Assembly (NCBI RefSeq): GCF_023516615.1 | Contig: NZ_JAMGBF010000040.1 | Location: forward strand, 43,177 to 107,176 | Direction of reading: 5' to 3' | Length of the DNA: 64,000 bases | DNA from: Streptomyces panaciradicis | Lineage (GTDB): Bacteria; Actinomycetota; Actinomycetes; Streptomycetales; Streptomycetaceae | The notes under the pieces: model-generated | Told to the model about the DNA's origin: nothing | What the model saw: the letters and a program-made list of their open reading frames with translations, nothing else | Database searches by the model: none | Shown here: in pieces, positions 44,237-53,956 of the stretch | How the letters are laid out: every line of letters begins with the position of its first letter | Position numbering within the stretch: the stretch's first letter is position 1 | Translations under genes and position numbers: made by a program

Positions 44237-44974
44237 TCACAGCTTGCGCATCCAGTCGTCGGCGACGCCGTGCATGGCGCTCTGCTCCTCGGCGGGCCGG
44301 ATGTGCGAGTCGTCCAGCCGGAAGGTGAGCTTGTCGACGACGGCGACCACACCGTCGATCTGACGGGTCATGGAGACGGCGATCTCCGTCTCGCTCTTGC
44401 GCTCCATGTGGCCGGCGAGCGTGACCACGCCCTCCACCACGGAGACGTCGATGCTGCGCGGGGCGAGCCACAGGGCGCGGACGACGACCTCGTCGACGAC
44501 CTCCTTGCGAATCTCGGGGTCGGGCCGCAGGAAGACCTGCAGCAGGTCGCGGCGGGTGACGATGCCGACGAGCCGCTGCTCCTCGTCCAGCACGGGCAGC
44601 CGTTCCACATGGTGCAGGGCCATGGTGCGGGCGGCCGAGACGATGGTGTCCTCGGCGTGCACGGTGATGGCCGGTTCGGTCATCAGCTGGCCGGCGGTGC
44701 GGGCACGGCCCTTGGCCTTGCGGGTGCGGCTCTCCCGGGACAGGGCGGCGAGCGGGTGGTGCCGGGGCTGCTCGTAGGGGTCCGGCGTGTCGGCCTGCCG
44801 GATCATGAGGTCGGTCTCGGAGATGACACCGATGACCTTCTCGTCCTCGTCCACCACCGGCAGTCCGCTGATGCGGTTCTCACCGAGCAGCCGGACCACT
44901 TCCTTGAAGGGGGTCCCGTACTCGGCGCGGACGACGTCCGTGGTCATGACGGAGCCGACCTTGTTGTGCTTCAT
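44237..44974 (-). CDS. CBS-pair plus BON domain protein
   Basis: 245 residues. CBS domain 1 (VGSVMTTDVVRAEYG to VISETDLMIRQ), CBS domain 2 (AGQLMTEPAITVHAED to VTRRDLLQVFLR), then a BON domain (IDVSVVEGVVTLAGHMERKSE). Compared with its two paralogs it has a longer linker rich in Arg and His between the CBS domains and a C-terminal extension ending in DDWMRKL. Presumed adenine-nucleotide sensor. Twelve bases downstream of the GNAT-acyl-CoA synthetase gene, so probably linked to it functionally. Confidence 0.92.
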   Translation of the reverse strand: MKHNKVGSVMTTDVVRAEYGTPFKEVVRLLGENRISGLPVVDEDEKVIGVISETDLMIRQADTPDPYEQPRHHPLAALSRESRTRKAKGRARTAGQLMTEPAITVHAEDTIVSAARTMALHHVERLPVLDEEQRLVGIVTRRDLLQVFLRPDPEIRKEVVDEVVVRALWLAPRSIDVSVVEGVVTLAGHMERKSETEIAVSMTRQIDGVVAVVDKLTFRLDDSHIRPAEEQSAMHGVADDWMRKL

Positions 44975-44986
44975 GGCTTGTCCTCC

Positions 44987-47680
44987 TCAGCGGAGCCGGC
45001 GCAGATAGGGGTCCTGCGGCCTGCTGGGCAGCAGGCGCACCCGCGCATCGAGCACGCTGACGCCGCCCGGTGACGCGAGTACGGGGTTGAAGTCGGCCTC
45101 GGCCAGCTGCGGCAGGTCGCTCGCCATCCGGGACAGCCGCAGCAGCAGCTGCTCGAGGGCTTCGAGGTCGGCGGGCCGCTCGCCGCCGGCCCCGAACAGC
45201 AGGGGGGCGCAGCGGGGGGCGGTGATCAGATCGTGCACGTCGTGGTCGGTGAGCGGGGCCAGACGTGCCGCGTGGTCGGCGAGGATCTCGGTGGCGGTGC
45301 CGCCGAGCCCGAACAGCACCAGCGGTCCGAAGACCTGGTCCTGGACGACGCCGGCGAACAGTTCGGTGCCGCGCGGCGCCAGGGGCTGCAGGACCACGCC
45401 CGTCAGCCGGCCCGCGAACCGGGTCTCCAGATCGCGGAACGCGGCCCGCACCTGCGCGTCGCCGCGCAGGTCGAGATGGACGGCGTGCTCGACGCTCTTG
45501 TGCAGCAGTCCCGGCCAGTACCCCTTCATGACGACCCGGCCGTCGGCGCCGCGCAGCCGGTCGGCGGCGAGGACGGCCTCGTCCTCGGTCTCCGCCCAGG
45601 CCCAGGGCGAGAGCGGGAGGCCGTAGCAGCCGAGGAGTTCGGCGCAGACGCGGGGGTCGAGCCAGCCGCCGTCGGGGTGGCTGTCGAGGTAGTCCTCGAC
45701 GACCGCGTGGGCGCGGGCGGTGTCGACGTCGGCCAGGGCGGGGACGGTGCCGGCGGGGCGGGCCAGCCAGGCGGCGCGGCGTGCCGCGTGGGCCAACGCC
45801 CGTGCGGCGGCCTGGGGTTCGGAGTAGGCGGGGACGGCGCCGCCGTCGGAGGTGGCCAGCAGCTCGACGGGCAGGGCCTGTTCGAGCCGTACCGCGGCGA
45901 TCGGCTTGGCCCTGCGGCCGGGAGCGCGGGTGAGGGCCCGGACGAGGTCGTCGCCGGTCGCCGCGGCGACCGCCGTGGGGACGAGGGCCACGAGGACGGC
46001 GTCGACCCCGTCGTTGCGCATGATCCGGTCCACGCAGTCCATGAGCTGGTCCTCGCCGACGGCGGCGGTGGCGTCGACGGGGTTGCCGGCGGCGGCGCCC
46101 TCGGGCAGCACGGCGAGCAGGTCGTCGACGAGCTGCGGGGTCGGCGCGGGCAGGATCAGCCCGGCCTCGGCGCAGGCGTCGGCGGCGAGCACTCCGGCGC
46201 CGCCCGCGTTGGTGACGATGGCGACGCGGGGCCCCGCGGGCAGCGGCTGGGCGTGCAGCAGGGCGGCGGTCTCCAGGAGTTCGCCGACCGAGCGGGTGGC
46301 GGTGATGCCGGCCTGGGTGAACAGCGCGCCGCGGGTCATGGTGCGGGTGGCGGCGGCCGCGGTGTGCGAGGCGGCGGCCCGGCGGCCGGCGTCGGTGCGG
46401 CCGGCGTCGACGGTCAGCACCGGCATCCGGCGGGTGACCCGCCGGGCGGTGCGGGAGAAGGCGCGCGGGTTGCCGAAGGACTCCAGGTGCAGCAGGGCGA
46501 GGTCGGTGCGGCCGTCGCTCTCCCACCACTGGAGCAGGTCGTTGCCGCTGACGTCGAACTTGTCGCCGAGCGAGACGAAGGAGGAGACACCGATGCCGAG
46601 CCGGGACATGCCGTCGAGCAGGGCGATGCCCACTCCCCCGGACTGCACCGCGACGCCCGCGGTGCCGGGGCGCGGGTGGTCGGCGGCGAAGGTGGCGTCC
46701 AGGCGCAGTTCGGGGTCGGTGTTGGAGACCCCGAGGCAGTTGGGGCCGACGAGCCGCATGCCGTAGGTGCGGCAGGAGGTCAGCAGTTTGCCGGCCTCGT
46801 CGGCGCCGAGGCCCGCGGTGACGACGAGGAGGGCCCGTACGCCCGCCTTGCCGCACTCCTCGGCGGTCTCGGCCACCGCGGCCGCCGGTACGGCGAGGAT
46901 CGCGAGGTCGGGTGTCCTGGGCAGGGCCGAGACGGAGGGGTAGGAGGGGATGCCGAGGATCGAGGTGGCGGCGGGGTTGACGGCGAACAGGCGCCGGGTG
47001 AAGCCGCCGGAGTGCAGATGGCGCAGGATGGCCCGGCCCACCGAGCCCGGCTTGCGGCCGGCGCCGACGACGGCCACCGCGTCGGGGCGCAGCAGGGGCT
47101 GGAGGCTGGCGACGTCGGCGGCCCTGCCGCGTTCCTCCACGGCCGTGAGGTAGGACTCGCTCTCGGCGAGCTCGATGGTGCAGCGCACCTCGGGGCCGTC
47201 GAAGTGGCGGGCGGTGCGCAGACCGAGGTCGGCGAAGAGCCGCAGGATCTCGTGGTTCTCGCACAGGGCGTCGGCCTTGAAGGCCGTGACGCCCTCGGCG
47301 CGGGCGGCCGAGACCAGGTGCTCGACCAGCAGGGTGCCGACGCCCCGGTGGTGCAGGGTGTCGGCGACGGCGATGGAGATCTCGGCCTCCCGGCCGGTGC
47401 CGGAGGTGTCGTACTCGGCGAGGCCGATGACGCGGCCCTGGGTCTCGGCGACGAGGGCGCGGTATCCGGGGTGCGGCGTCGCGCAGGCCCGGTCGGCGGC
47501 CATCTCGGCGGAGCGCCTGCTGATCGCGAAGAACCTGAGCCTCAGGTTCTCCGGCGACATCTCCTCGTAGAAACCCCGCAGCTGCTCGTGGTCGCCGGGC
47601 CGCACCTCGCGGATGCACACCATGGTGCCGTCGGCGAGCAGGGCGTGGACCTGGGGCCTGCTGAGAGCGTCGTGCGACAT
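44987..47680 (-). CDS. GNAT acetyltransferase fused to ADP-forming acyl-CoA synthetase
   Basis: 897 residues. Residues about 20-175 are a GNAT domain (VRPGDHEQLRGFYEEMSPEN; acetyl-CoA loop HHRGVGTLLVEHL). Then a CoA-binding Rossmann domain (VAVVGAGRKPGSVGRAIL), the two succinyl-CoA-ligase-like flavodoxin domains with the phosphohistidine in AAASHTAAAATRT, and an ATP-grasp C-terminus (VMKGYWPGLLHKS). The synthetase half would convert acetyl-CoA to acetate with ATP gain, or the reverse. Fusions of this type are protein acetyltransferases (Pat/KAT-like) in enterobacteria, where the synthetase half is inactive; here the His is present. Boxes at 47766 lie upstream. Confidence 0.92.
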   Translation of the reverse strand: MSHDALSRPQVHALLADGTMVCIREVRPGDHEQLRGFYEEMSPENLRLRFFAISRRSAEMAADRACATPHPGYRALVAETQGRVIGLAEYDTSGTGREAEISIAVADTLHHRGVGTLLVEHLVSAARAEGVTAFKADALCENHEILRLFADLGLRTARHFDGPEVRCTIELAESESYLTAVEERGRAADVASLQPLLRPDAVAVVGAGRKPGSVGRAILRHLHSGGFTRRLFAVNPAATSILGIPSYPSVSALPRTPDLAILAVPAAAVAETAEECGKAGVRALLVVTAGLGADEAGKLLTSCRTYGMRLVGPNCLGVSNTDPELRLDATFAADHPRPGTAGVAVQSGGVGIALLDGMSRLGIGVSSFVSLGDKFDVSGNDLLQWWESDGRTDLALLHLESFGNPRAFSRTARRVTRRMPVLTVDAGRTDAGRRAAASHTAAAATRTMTRGALFTQAGITATRSVGELLETAALLHAQPLPAGPRVAIVTNAGGAGVLAADACAEAGLILPAPTPQLVDDLLAVLPEGAAAGNPVDATAAVGEDQLMDCVDRIMRNDGVDAVLVALVPTAVAAATGDDLVRALTRAPGRRAKPIAAVRLEQALPVELLATSDGGAVPAYSEPQAAARALAHAARRAAWLARPAGTVPALADVDTARAHAVVEDYLDSHPDGGWLDPRVCAELLGCYGLPLSPWAWAETEDEAVLAADRLRGADGRVVMKGYWPGLLHKSVEHAVHLDLRGDAQVRAAFRDLETRFAGRLTGVVLQPLAPRGTELFAGVVQDQVFGPLVLFGLGGTATEILADHAARLAPLTDHDVHDLITAPRCAPLLFGAGGERPADLEALEQLLLRLSRMASDLPQLAEADFNPVLASPGGVSVLDARVRLLPSRPQDPYLRRLR

Positions 47681-47765
47681 CGCGGATCCCTTCCACGTCT
47701 GATGACACTTCGAGGGTCCAGCGGAACGGGGCGCGCTCCCATGGGCTGTCCGGGGACGGATCGAG

Positions 47766-47779
47766 GGCCGGTCGGCCCC
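47766..47779 (-). promoter_or_regulatory. GGnCCGnnCGGnCC box before the GNAT-acyl-CoA synthetase operon
   Basis: GGGCCGGTCGGCCC, a perfect match, 86 bases upstream of the start at 47680 and just beyond the phosphoketolase stop. Only a poor second copy is seen at 47745-47758. Confidence 0.6.
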
Positions 47780-47795
47780 CGATCCCGGCCGTTTC

Positions 47796-50177
47796 TCAGG
47801 CGTTCCAGCCCCAGTCGGCGACCTCGGGCAGATCGGTGCCGTGCTCCCGGATCCACGCCTGGTGGCGGCTGCGGACGTCGGCCATCTGCTGGCGCACGGC
47901 GGCGGCCCGCACGGCGAGTCCGGGGACGCGGTCGATGACGTCCATGACCAGCCGGTAGCGGTCGAGGTCGTTGCGGACGACCATGTCGAACGGCGTGGTG
48001 GTGGTCCCGGACTCCTTGTAGCCGCGCACGTGCAGGTTCTTGTGCCCGGTGCGGCGGTAGGCGAGCCGGTGGATCAGCCACGGGTAGCCGTGGTAGGCGA
48101 AGATCACCGGCTTGTCCTTGGTGAACAGGCCGTCGTACTCGAAGTCGCTCATGCCGTGCGGGTGCTCCTCACGGGGCATCAGGCGGGCCATGTCGACGAC
48201 GTTGACGACGCGTACGGCGAGACCGGGCAGGTGGCGGCGCAGCAGCTGGGCGGCGGCCAGGACCTCCTGGGTGGGCACGTCCCCGGCGCAGGCCAGGACG
48301 ACGTCCGGCTCCCCGCCGTTCTCGGTGCCGGCCCAGTCCCAGATGCCGGCGCCACGGGCGCAGTGGGCGCGCGCCTGATCCATGGAGAGCCAGTCGAAGC
48401 AGGGCTGCTTGCCCGCCACGATCACGTTGACGTAGTCCTTGCTGCGCAGCGCGTGGTCGGCCACCGACAGCAGGGTGTTGGCGTCCGGCGGCAGGTAGAC
48501 GCGGACGACCTCGGGGCTCTTGTTGAGGACGTGGTCGACGAAGCCGGGGTCCTGGTGGGAGAAGCCGTTGTGGTCCTGGCGCCACACGTGCGAGGTGAGC
48601 AGGTAGTTGAGGGAGGCGATGGGCGCCCGCCAGGGCAGCTCCCGGGAGGTCTTCAGCCACTTGATGTGCTGGTTGACCATGGAGTCGACGATGTGCACGA
48701 ACGCCTCGTAGGAGGAGAACAGTCCGTGCCGGCCGGTCAGCAGGTAGCCCTCCAGCCAGCCCTGGCAGGTGTGTTCGGAGAGGATCTCCAGCACCCGGCC
48801 GTGCCGGTCGAGGTGTTCGTCGACCGGGAGCATGGCGGCCTGCCAGGCCTTGCCGCTGGCGTCGAAGACGGCCTGGAGCCGGTTGGAGGCGGTCTCGTCG
48901 GGGCCGACGACGCGGAAGTCGCGGCGGTGGGAGGTGTTCTTCATGACCTCTTCGAGGAGGTCGCCGAGGATGCGGGTCGGCTCGTGCAGGGTGGTGCCGG
49001 GCTTGTCGACGGGTACGGCGAAGCGGTCCAGGGAGGGGACGGGCAGCTCGTGCAGCAGGACGCCGCCGTTGGCGTGCGGGGTGGCGCCCAGCCGGCGGTC
49101 GCCGTCGGGGACGCAGGCCAGGACGTCGGCGACGGGCCTGCCCTCGCCGTCGAAGAGGCTCTCGGGGTGGTAGGAGCGCAGCCAGGTCTCCAACTGCCGC
49201 AGGTGCTCGGGGTTTTCGCGGACGGCGGCGAGCGGCACCTGGTGCGCGCGCCAGGTGCCTTCCACGGGCAGGCCGTCGACCTCGGCGGGGCCGGTCCAGC
49301 CCTTGGGGGTGCGCAGCACGATCATGGGCCAGTGCGGGCGTTCGGTGACCCCGTCCTCGCGGGCCGAGCTCTGCATCAGGGCGATGCGGTCCAGGGCGGT
49401 GTCGAGGGCCTTCGCCATGGCGCGGTGGACGGCGATCGGGTCGTCGCCGGTGACGTGGATGGGGGCGTGGCCGTAGCCGCGCAGCAGCTCGTCGAGTTCG
49501 TGCTCCGGCAGCCGGGACAGCACTGTCGGGTTGGCGATCTTGTAGCCGTTGAGGTGCAGGATCGGCAGGACGGCGCCGTCGTGCACCGGGTCGAGGAACT
49601 TGTTGGAGTGCCAGGAGGCGGCCAGCGGGCCGGTCTCCGCCTCGCCGTCGCCGATCACGCAGGTGACCACCAGGCCGGGGTTGTCGAAGGCGGCGCCGTA
49701 GGCGTGCGAGAGGGAGTACCCGAGCTCACCGCCCTCGTGGATGGAGCCCGGTGTCTCCGGTGCGACGTGGCTGGGCACGCCGCCGGGGAAGGAGAACTGC
49801 CGGAACAGCCGCTCCATGCCGTCGCCGTCCCGGGAGACGTCCGGGTAGGTCTCGCTGTAGGTGCCCTCCAGCCAGGAGTTGGCCAGGACGGAGGGGCCGC
49901 CGTGGCCGGGACCCCAGATGCACAGGGCCTCCAGGTCGCGGGCCCTGATGACGCGGTTGAGGTGGGTGTAGACGAGGTTCAGGCCGGGCGAGGTGCCCCA
50001 GTGGCCGAGCAGCCGCGGCTTGATGTGCTCGGGCCGCAGGGGCTCGCGGAGCAGGGGGTTGGCCATCAGGTAGATCTGTCCGGCGGCCAGGTAGTTGGCG
50101 GCCCGCCAGTGGGCGTCCAGGGTGCGCACCTCGTCGTCGGTCAGTACGGTGGCGTCCTGGTGTTCGACCTTGGGCAT
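47796..50177 (-). CDS. xfp: Phosphoketolase (xylulose-5-P / fructose-6-P)
   Basis: 793 residues from ATG at 50177 with GGAG eight bases upstream; a GTG four codons earlier is less likely. Thiamine-diphosphate enzyme splitting sugar phosphates to acetyl phosphate plus a triose or tetrose phosphate. Signature [16 protein letters not shown] and the TPP motif [19 protein letters not shown] are present, as are [12 protein letters not shown] and the C-terminal [15 protein letters not shown]. It gives acetyl-CoA or acetate plus ATP without glycolytic NADH, useful when oxygen is short. Its start is only 36 bases from the divergent ppk2 start. Confidence 0.95.
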   Translation of the reverse strand: MPKVEHQDATVLTDDEVRTLDAHWRAANYLAAGQIYLMANPLLREPLRPEHIKPRLLGHWGTSPGLNLVYTHLNRVIRARDLEALCIWGPGHGGPSVLANSWLEGTYSETYPDVSRDGDGMERLFRQFSFPGGVPSHVAPETPGSIHEGGELGYSLSHAYGAAFDNPGLVVTCVIGDGEAETGPLAASWHSNKFLDPVHDGAVLPILHLNGYKIANPTVLSRLPEHELDELLRGYGHAPIHVTGDDPIAVHRAMAKALDTALDRIALMQSSAREDGVTERPHWPMIVLRTPKGWTGPAEVDGLPVEGTWRAHQVPLAAVRENPEHLRQLETWLRSYHPESLFDGEGRPVADVLACVPDGDRRLGATPHANGGVLLHELPVPSLDRFAVPVDKPGTTLHEPTRILGDLLEEVMKNTSHRRDFRVVGPDETASNRLQAVFDASGKAWQAAMLPVDEHLDRHGRVLEILSEHTCQGWLEGYLLTGRHGLFSSYEAFVHIVDSMVNQHIKWLKTSRELPWRAPIASLNYLLTSHVWRQDHNGFSHQDPGFVDHVLNKSPEVVRVYLPPDANTLLSVADHALRSKDYVNVIVAGKQPCFDWLSMDQARAHCARGAGIWDWAGTENGGEPDVVLACAGDVPTQEVLAAAQLLRRHLPGLAVRVVNVVDMARLMPREEHPHGMSDFEYDGLFTKDKPVIFAYHGYPWLIHRLAYRRTGHKNLHVRGYKESGTTTTPFDMVVRNDLDRYRLVMDVIDRVPGLAVRAAAVRQQMADVRSRHQAWIREHGTDLPEVADWGWNA

Positions 50178-50213
50178 GAGTGACTCCACAAGTCATCGAG
50201 GGGAAGAGGCGGC

Positions 50214-51017
50214 ATGGCCGGCAAGAAGGCGGCAAAGCTGCCGCGCAAGGCGTACGAGAAGGAACTGCTGCGCCAGCAGACGGAGTTGGTGCAGCTGCAG
50301 GAGTGGGTGCGGGCGCAGGGCGCCCGGCTGGTCGTCGTCTTCGAGGGCCGGGACGCGGCGGGCAAGGGCGGGACGATCAAGCGCGTCGCCGAGCACCTCA
50401 ATCCCCGTGTGGCGCGGATCGCGGCACTGCCCAAGCCGACGGAGCGCGAGCGCACCCAGTGGTACTTCCAGCGGTACGTCGAGCATCTGCCGGCGGCCGG
50501 GGAGATCGTGCTGTTCGACCGGTCCTGGTACAACCGGGCCGGCGTCGAGCATGTGATGGGCTTCTGCACCAAAGAGGAGTACCAGCTCTTCCTGCGCCAA
50601 TGCCCCATCTTCGAGCGCATGCTCGTGGAGGACGGGATCCTGCTGCGCAAGTACTGGTTCTCGGTCAGCGACCGGGAGCAGCAGGAGCGCTTCCGGCGCC
50701 GGCTGGAGGATCCGCTGCGGCGCTGGAAGCTGTCGCCGATGGACCTGGAGTCGATCACCCGCTGGGAGGCCTACTCCCGGGCCAAGGACGAGATGCTGGT
50801 GCACACCGACATCACCGAGGCCCCGTGGTACGTGGTCGAGAGCGACGACAAGCGGCGCGCCCGGCTGAACATGATGGCCCACCTGCTGGACTCCCTGCCG
50901 TACCACGAGGTGCCGCCGCCGGTGCTGAAGCTTCCTCCCCGTCCGGCGTCGACCGGTTACGTGCGGTCGCCGCGCGATCTGCAGAACTACGTCCCGGATC
51001 ACACGGCGGGCCTGTAA
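50214..51017 (+). CDS. ppk2: Polyphosphate kinase 2
   Basis: 267 residues. Uses polyphosphate to phosphorylate GDP or ADP, or makes polyphosphate. Walker A VFEGRDAAGKGGTIKRV, lid-like RTQWYFQRYVEHLP, Walker B LFDRSWYNRAGVEHVMGFC and SDREQQERFRRRLEDPLRRWKLSPMD are diagnostic of class I single-domain PPK2. ATG follows GGGGAAGAGG. Convergent with a Usp gene five bases away. Adds a polyphosphate-based nucleotide supply to the energy-saving gene set. Confidence 0.94.
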   Translation: MAGKKAAKLPRKAYEKELLRQQTELVQLQEWVRAQGARLVVVFEGRDAAGKGGTIKRVAEHLNPRVARIAALPKPTERERTQWYFQRYVEHLPAAGEIVLFDRSWYNRAGVEHVMGFCTKEEYQLFLRQCPIFERMLVEDGILLRKYWFSVSDREQQERFRRRLEDPLRRWKLSPMDLESITRWEAYSRAKDEMLVHTDITEAPWYVVESDDKRRARLNMMAHLLDSLPYHEVPPPVLKLPPRPASTGYVRSPRDLQNYVPDHTAGL

Positions 51018-51022
51018 GGCGC

Positions 51023-51895
51023 TCACGCCGGCTGCGGTACGACGGCGACGGGGCAGGCGGAGTGGTGCAGTGCCGCGTGGGCGACGCGGCCGAGCTGGAG
51101 CCCGAGGTGCCCTTCGCGGCGGCGGGCGCCGACGACGAGCAGGTCGGCGTCGCGGGAGAGGTCCACCAGCACCCGGCGGGCATGCCCCTCGACGGTACGG
51201 CGCCGCACCTCGATGTCCTCGGGAGCGTCCCGCAGCGCCTCCTCCAGGGCCTCGGCGGCCCGTCCCTCGTGCAGCCGGGCGGGTTCGCCGGCCATCAGGG
51301 GATGGTCGGTGGTCTCGTGCGCCGGGCACCGCCAGGCCCGTACGGCCTCCACGGACGCCCCGCGGCGCCGGGCCTCGTCGAAGGCGAAGCGCACGGCGGC
51401 CAGGTCCTTGGGCTCCTCGCCGACGCCCACCAGGACGCGCCCGTGGGTCGCGGGCTGGGCGCGGTTGTCGTGGCTGCCGCGCAGCACGATCACCGGGCAG
51501 TCGGCGTGGGCGGCGACGGTGAGGCTGACGGAGCCGAGGAGCATCTCGGCGATGCCGCTGCGGCCGCGGGTGCCGACCACCAGCGCGGAGGCGTTGCGGC
51601 CCTCGCGGACCAGGGCGTACTCCGGCTCCTCGGGCAGCACCTCGCCGGTGACCCGCAGATCGGGGTGCCTGGTGCGGGCCCGGGCGACGGCGCCGCCGAC
51701 GATGTCCTCGGCCATGACCTCTTCGGACGGCTTGCCGAGGTCCTCGGCGAGCGCGTGGCCCTCGTAGCGCTCCCACAGCGAGGCGTACACCACCCGGAGC
51801 GGCACTCCGCGCAGCGCTGCCTCGTCGGCCGCCCAGTCCACGGCACGCAGACTGGGTTCGGAGCCGTCGGCCCCCACGACCAGGGGCAGTTCCAT
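51023..51895 (-). CDS. Universal stress protein, two UspA domains
   Basis: 290 residues from ATG at 51895, five bases after the alcohol dehydrogenase stop. Domain 1 contains VVGTRGRSGIAEMLLGSVSLT with the full ATP-binding spacing; domain 2 has VVGARRREGHLGLQLGRVAHA, missing the final G-S/T. DosR-type tandem Usp. Third gene of the operon usp (52955), adh (51901), usp, all driven by the boxes at 53923-53956. Confidence 0.92.
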   Translation of the reverse strand: MELPLVVGADGSEPSLRAVDWAADEAALRGVPLRVVYASLWERYEGHALAEDLGKPSEEVMAEDIVGGAVARARTRHPDLRVTGEVLPEEPEYALVREGRNASALVVGTRGRSGIAEMLLGSVSLTVAAHADCPVIVLRGSHDNRAQPATHGRVLVGVGEEPKDLAAVRFAFDEARRRGASVEAVRAWRCPAHETTDHPLMAGEPARLHEGRAAEALEEALRDAPEDIEVRRRTVEGHARRVLVDLSRDADLLVVGARRREGHLGLQLGRVAHAALHHSACPVAVVPQPA

Positions 51896-51900
51896 GGCGC

Positions 51901-52923
51901 TCACCTTCCCGTGCCGAGATCGAACACGATGCGGGCCTTGACCTCGCCGCGCAGGACTTCGTCGATCGATTCGTTCACGCTCTGCAGGGGCCGGGTCTCG
52001 TAGATGACCCTGGTGCGGCCGTCCGCGTGCAGCCGGAACACCTCGGCGAGGTCCTGCCGGGTGCCGACGATGGAGCCGATCACCGAGGTGCCGTTGAGGA
52101 CGGTGTCGAAGATCGGGACCTGGATGGTGCCGTGGGCCGGCAAGGCCACCATGACGAGCTTTCCGCCGCGCCGCAAGCCCGCGTTGACCGCCTCGAAGGC
52201 GGCCGGGTTCACCGCGAGGGCGATCGCGGCGTGGGCCCCGCCGTGCCGCTTGAGGACCGCGCCGACGTCCTCCTTGCGGGCGTCGACGACGATGTCCGCG
52301 CCGAGTTCGGCGGCCAGTTCGAGCTTGTCGTCGGTGACGTCGATCGCGGCGACGGTGGCGCCGGCGATCTTCGCGTACTGCACGGCCAGATGGCCGAGCC
52401 CGCCGACGCCGGAGACGGCGACGAGTTGGGCGGGCCGCACGCCGGCGACCTTGAGCGCCTTGTAGGTGGTGACGCCGGCGCAGGTCAGCGGGGCGGCCTC
52501 CAGGGCGCTGACGCCCTCCGGCACCGGCTGTGCGTAGTCGGCCCAGGCCAGCATCTTCTCGGCGTACCCGCCGTCGCAGCCGTAGCCGGTGTTGATCTGC
52601 TGCTCGCACAGCGTCTCCCAGCCGGACAGGCAGTGCTCGCACCGTCCGCACGCCCGGCCGAGCCAGGGCACGGCGACCCGCCGGCCGACGGCCAGATGGG
52701 TGACGCCCTCGCCGAGCTTCTCGACGAGTCCGACGCCCTCGTGGCCGGGGACGAACGGCGGGTTGGGCTTGACGGGCCAGTCTCCGTGGGCGGCGTGGAT
52801 GTCGGTGTGGCACAGCCCGGAGGCCTCCAGGCGGATGCGCACCTGGCCGGGGCCGGGCTCGGGGTCGGGGCGTTCCTCGATGACCAGGGGTTCACCGAAC
52901 GCTCGGACGACCGCTGCCTTCAT
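51901..52923 (-). CDS. Zinc-dependent alcohol dehydrogenase (AdhA/AdhP type)
   Basis: 340 residues. Catalytic zinc ligands in GLCHTDIHAAHGDWP and PGHEGVGLV, structural zinc in CGRCEHCLSGWETLC, NAD fold VSGVGGLGHLAVQYAK. The sequence lacks insertions typical of formaldehyde dehydrogenases and matches ethanol-active bacterial enzymes. It could reoxidise NADH by reducing acetaldehyde. Gene lies between two Usp genes in a tight operon (31 and 5-base gaps). Confidence 0.93.
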   Translation of the reverse strand: MKAAVVRAFGEPLVIEERPDPEPGPGQVRIRLEASGLCHTDIHAAHGDWPVKPNPPFVPGHEGVGLVEKLGEGVTHLAVGRRVAVPWLGRACGRCEHCLSGWETLCEQQINTGYGCDGGYAEKMLAWADYAQPVPEGVSALEAAPLTCAGVTTYKALKVAGVRPAQLVAVSGVGGLGHLAVQYAKIAGATVAAIDVTDDKLELAAELGADIVVDARKEDVGAVLKRHGGAHAAIALAVNPAAFEAVNAGLRRGGKLVMVALPAHGTIQVPIFDTVLNGTSVIGSIVGTRQDLAEVFRLHADGRTRVIYETRPLQSVNESIDEVLRGEVKARIVFDLGTGR

Positions 52924-52954
52924 GGTTGTTGCTCCTCAGGGGTGTCGGGGGGCG

Positions 52955-53860
52955 TCAGTCGTGGGCGACGACGGCGACGGGGGCCTTGGCGTGGTGCAGG
53001 ACGGCGTGGGCGACGGGGCCGATGTGCGGGCCCAGCGGGCTGCGGCGGGTGCGCCGGCCGACGACGACCAGGGAGGCGTCGGCGGAGCCGTCGATCAGGA
53101 AGGTGGCCGCGCTGCCGGCCCGGGACTCCTCGACGACCTCGACGTCGGGGTACTTCAGCCGCCACGGGTGCAGGGCCGTGGCCAGGGCCGTGGCCTGCTG
53201 GCGGCCGACCTCGCGGTCGAAGTCCGGGTCCACGGACAGGCCGTAGGCGTAGTAGGGCGGCAGGTTCCAGCCGGCCACGACCCGCAGGGCGGTGGAGCGG
53301 CGGGCGGCCGCGTCGAAGGCGAACTCGATGACGGAGTCGTCGGCGTGGGCCGGGTCGAGGCCGAGCAGCACGGGCAGGTAGGGGGTCGCGGCGGACGGGA
53401 TGCCCACCGGGTCCGCCTGGTGCTCGTCGGCGGCCTGCTCCCCGGCACGGACCAGCACGACCGGCCGGGCGGCGTGCGCGACGACGCCGAGGCCGACGGA
53501 GCCGACCAGGAAGCCGCCGATGCCGCTCAGTCCGCGGGAGCCGAGCACGAGCAGTTCGGCCTCCTCGGCCGCCTTCGCGAGGATCTCGGCGGGCTGGCCG
53601 GTGGAGTGCTCGATGCTCACCTCGACGCCGGGGTGGCGCAGCCGCAGTCCTTCGGCGGCCTCCCGCGGGATGCGCTCGGTCCAGTGCTGCTGGGTCTCGG
53701 CACCGAGCAGGGGGGCCTGGGCCATCGGAGCGGGCACGGGCTCCCAGATGTGCGCGATCTTCAGGGGAAGGCCGCGCAGCTTCGCCTCGCGCGCCGCCCA
53801 CTCGGCCGCGGCGCGGCTTTCGGGTGAGCCGTCGAGACCTGCGACAACGGTGCGGACCAT
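52955..53860 (-). CDS. Universal stress protein, two UspA domains
   Basis: 301 residues from ATG at 53860 with AGGAGGCAGC nine bases upstream. Domain 1 has the ATP-binding signature VLGSRGLSGIGGFLVGSVGLGV; domain 2 carries VVGRRTRRSPLGPHIGPVAHA and is probably not nucleotide-binding. Closest in the window to the Usp at 28332, with the same order of domains and very similar motifs. First gene of the usp-adh-usp operon. Confidence 0.93.
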   Translation of the reverse strand: MVRTVVAGLDGSPESRAAAEWAAREAKLRGLPLKIAHIWEPVPAPMAQAPLLGAETQQHWTERIPREAAEGLRLRHPGVEVSIEHSTGQPAEILAKAAEEAELLVLGSRGLSGIGGFLVGSVGLGVVAHAARPVVLVRAGEQAADEHQADPVGIPSAATPYLPVLLGLDPAHADDSVIEFAFDAAARRSTALRVVAGWNLPPYYAYGLSVDPDFDREVGRQQATALATALHPWRLKYPDVEVVEESRAGSAATFLIDGSADASLVVVGRRTRRSPLGPHIGPVAHAVLHHAKAPVAVVAHD

Positions 53861-53922
53861 GATGCTGCCTCCTGATCGGGTGTCTGCGTCCAGCGTCGGC
53901 CCGGGAGGCGTCCGTGCTGCAG

Positions 53923-53956
53923 GGGCCGCTTTTCCCCAACCGGGACCGACCGGCCC
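53923..53956 (-). promoter_or_regulatory. Tandem boxes before the usp-adh-usp operon
   Basis: GGACCGACCGGCCC (53943-53956, perfect) and GGGCCGCTTTTCCC (53923-53936, weaker right half), centres 20 bp apart, about 63 bases upstream of the start at 53860. Confidence 0.6.

Noticed and set aside
45233..47938. 901-codon plus-strand open frame opposite the GNAT-acyl-CoA synthetase
   Set aside because: Gly/Val/Ala-rich shadow with no recognisable fold; the minus-strand protein has all family motifs.
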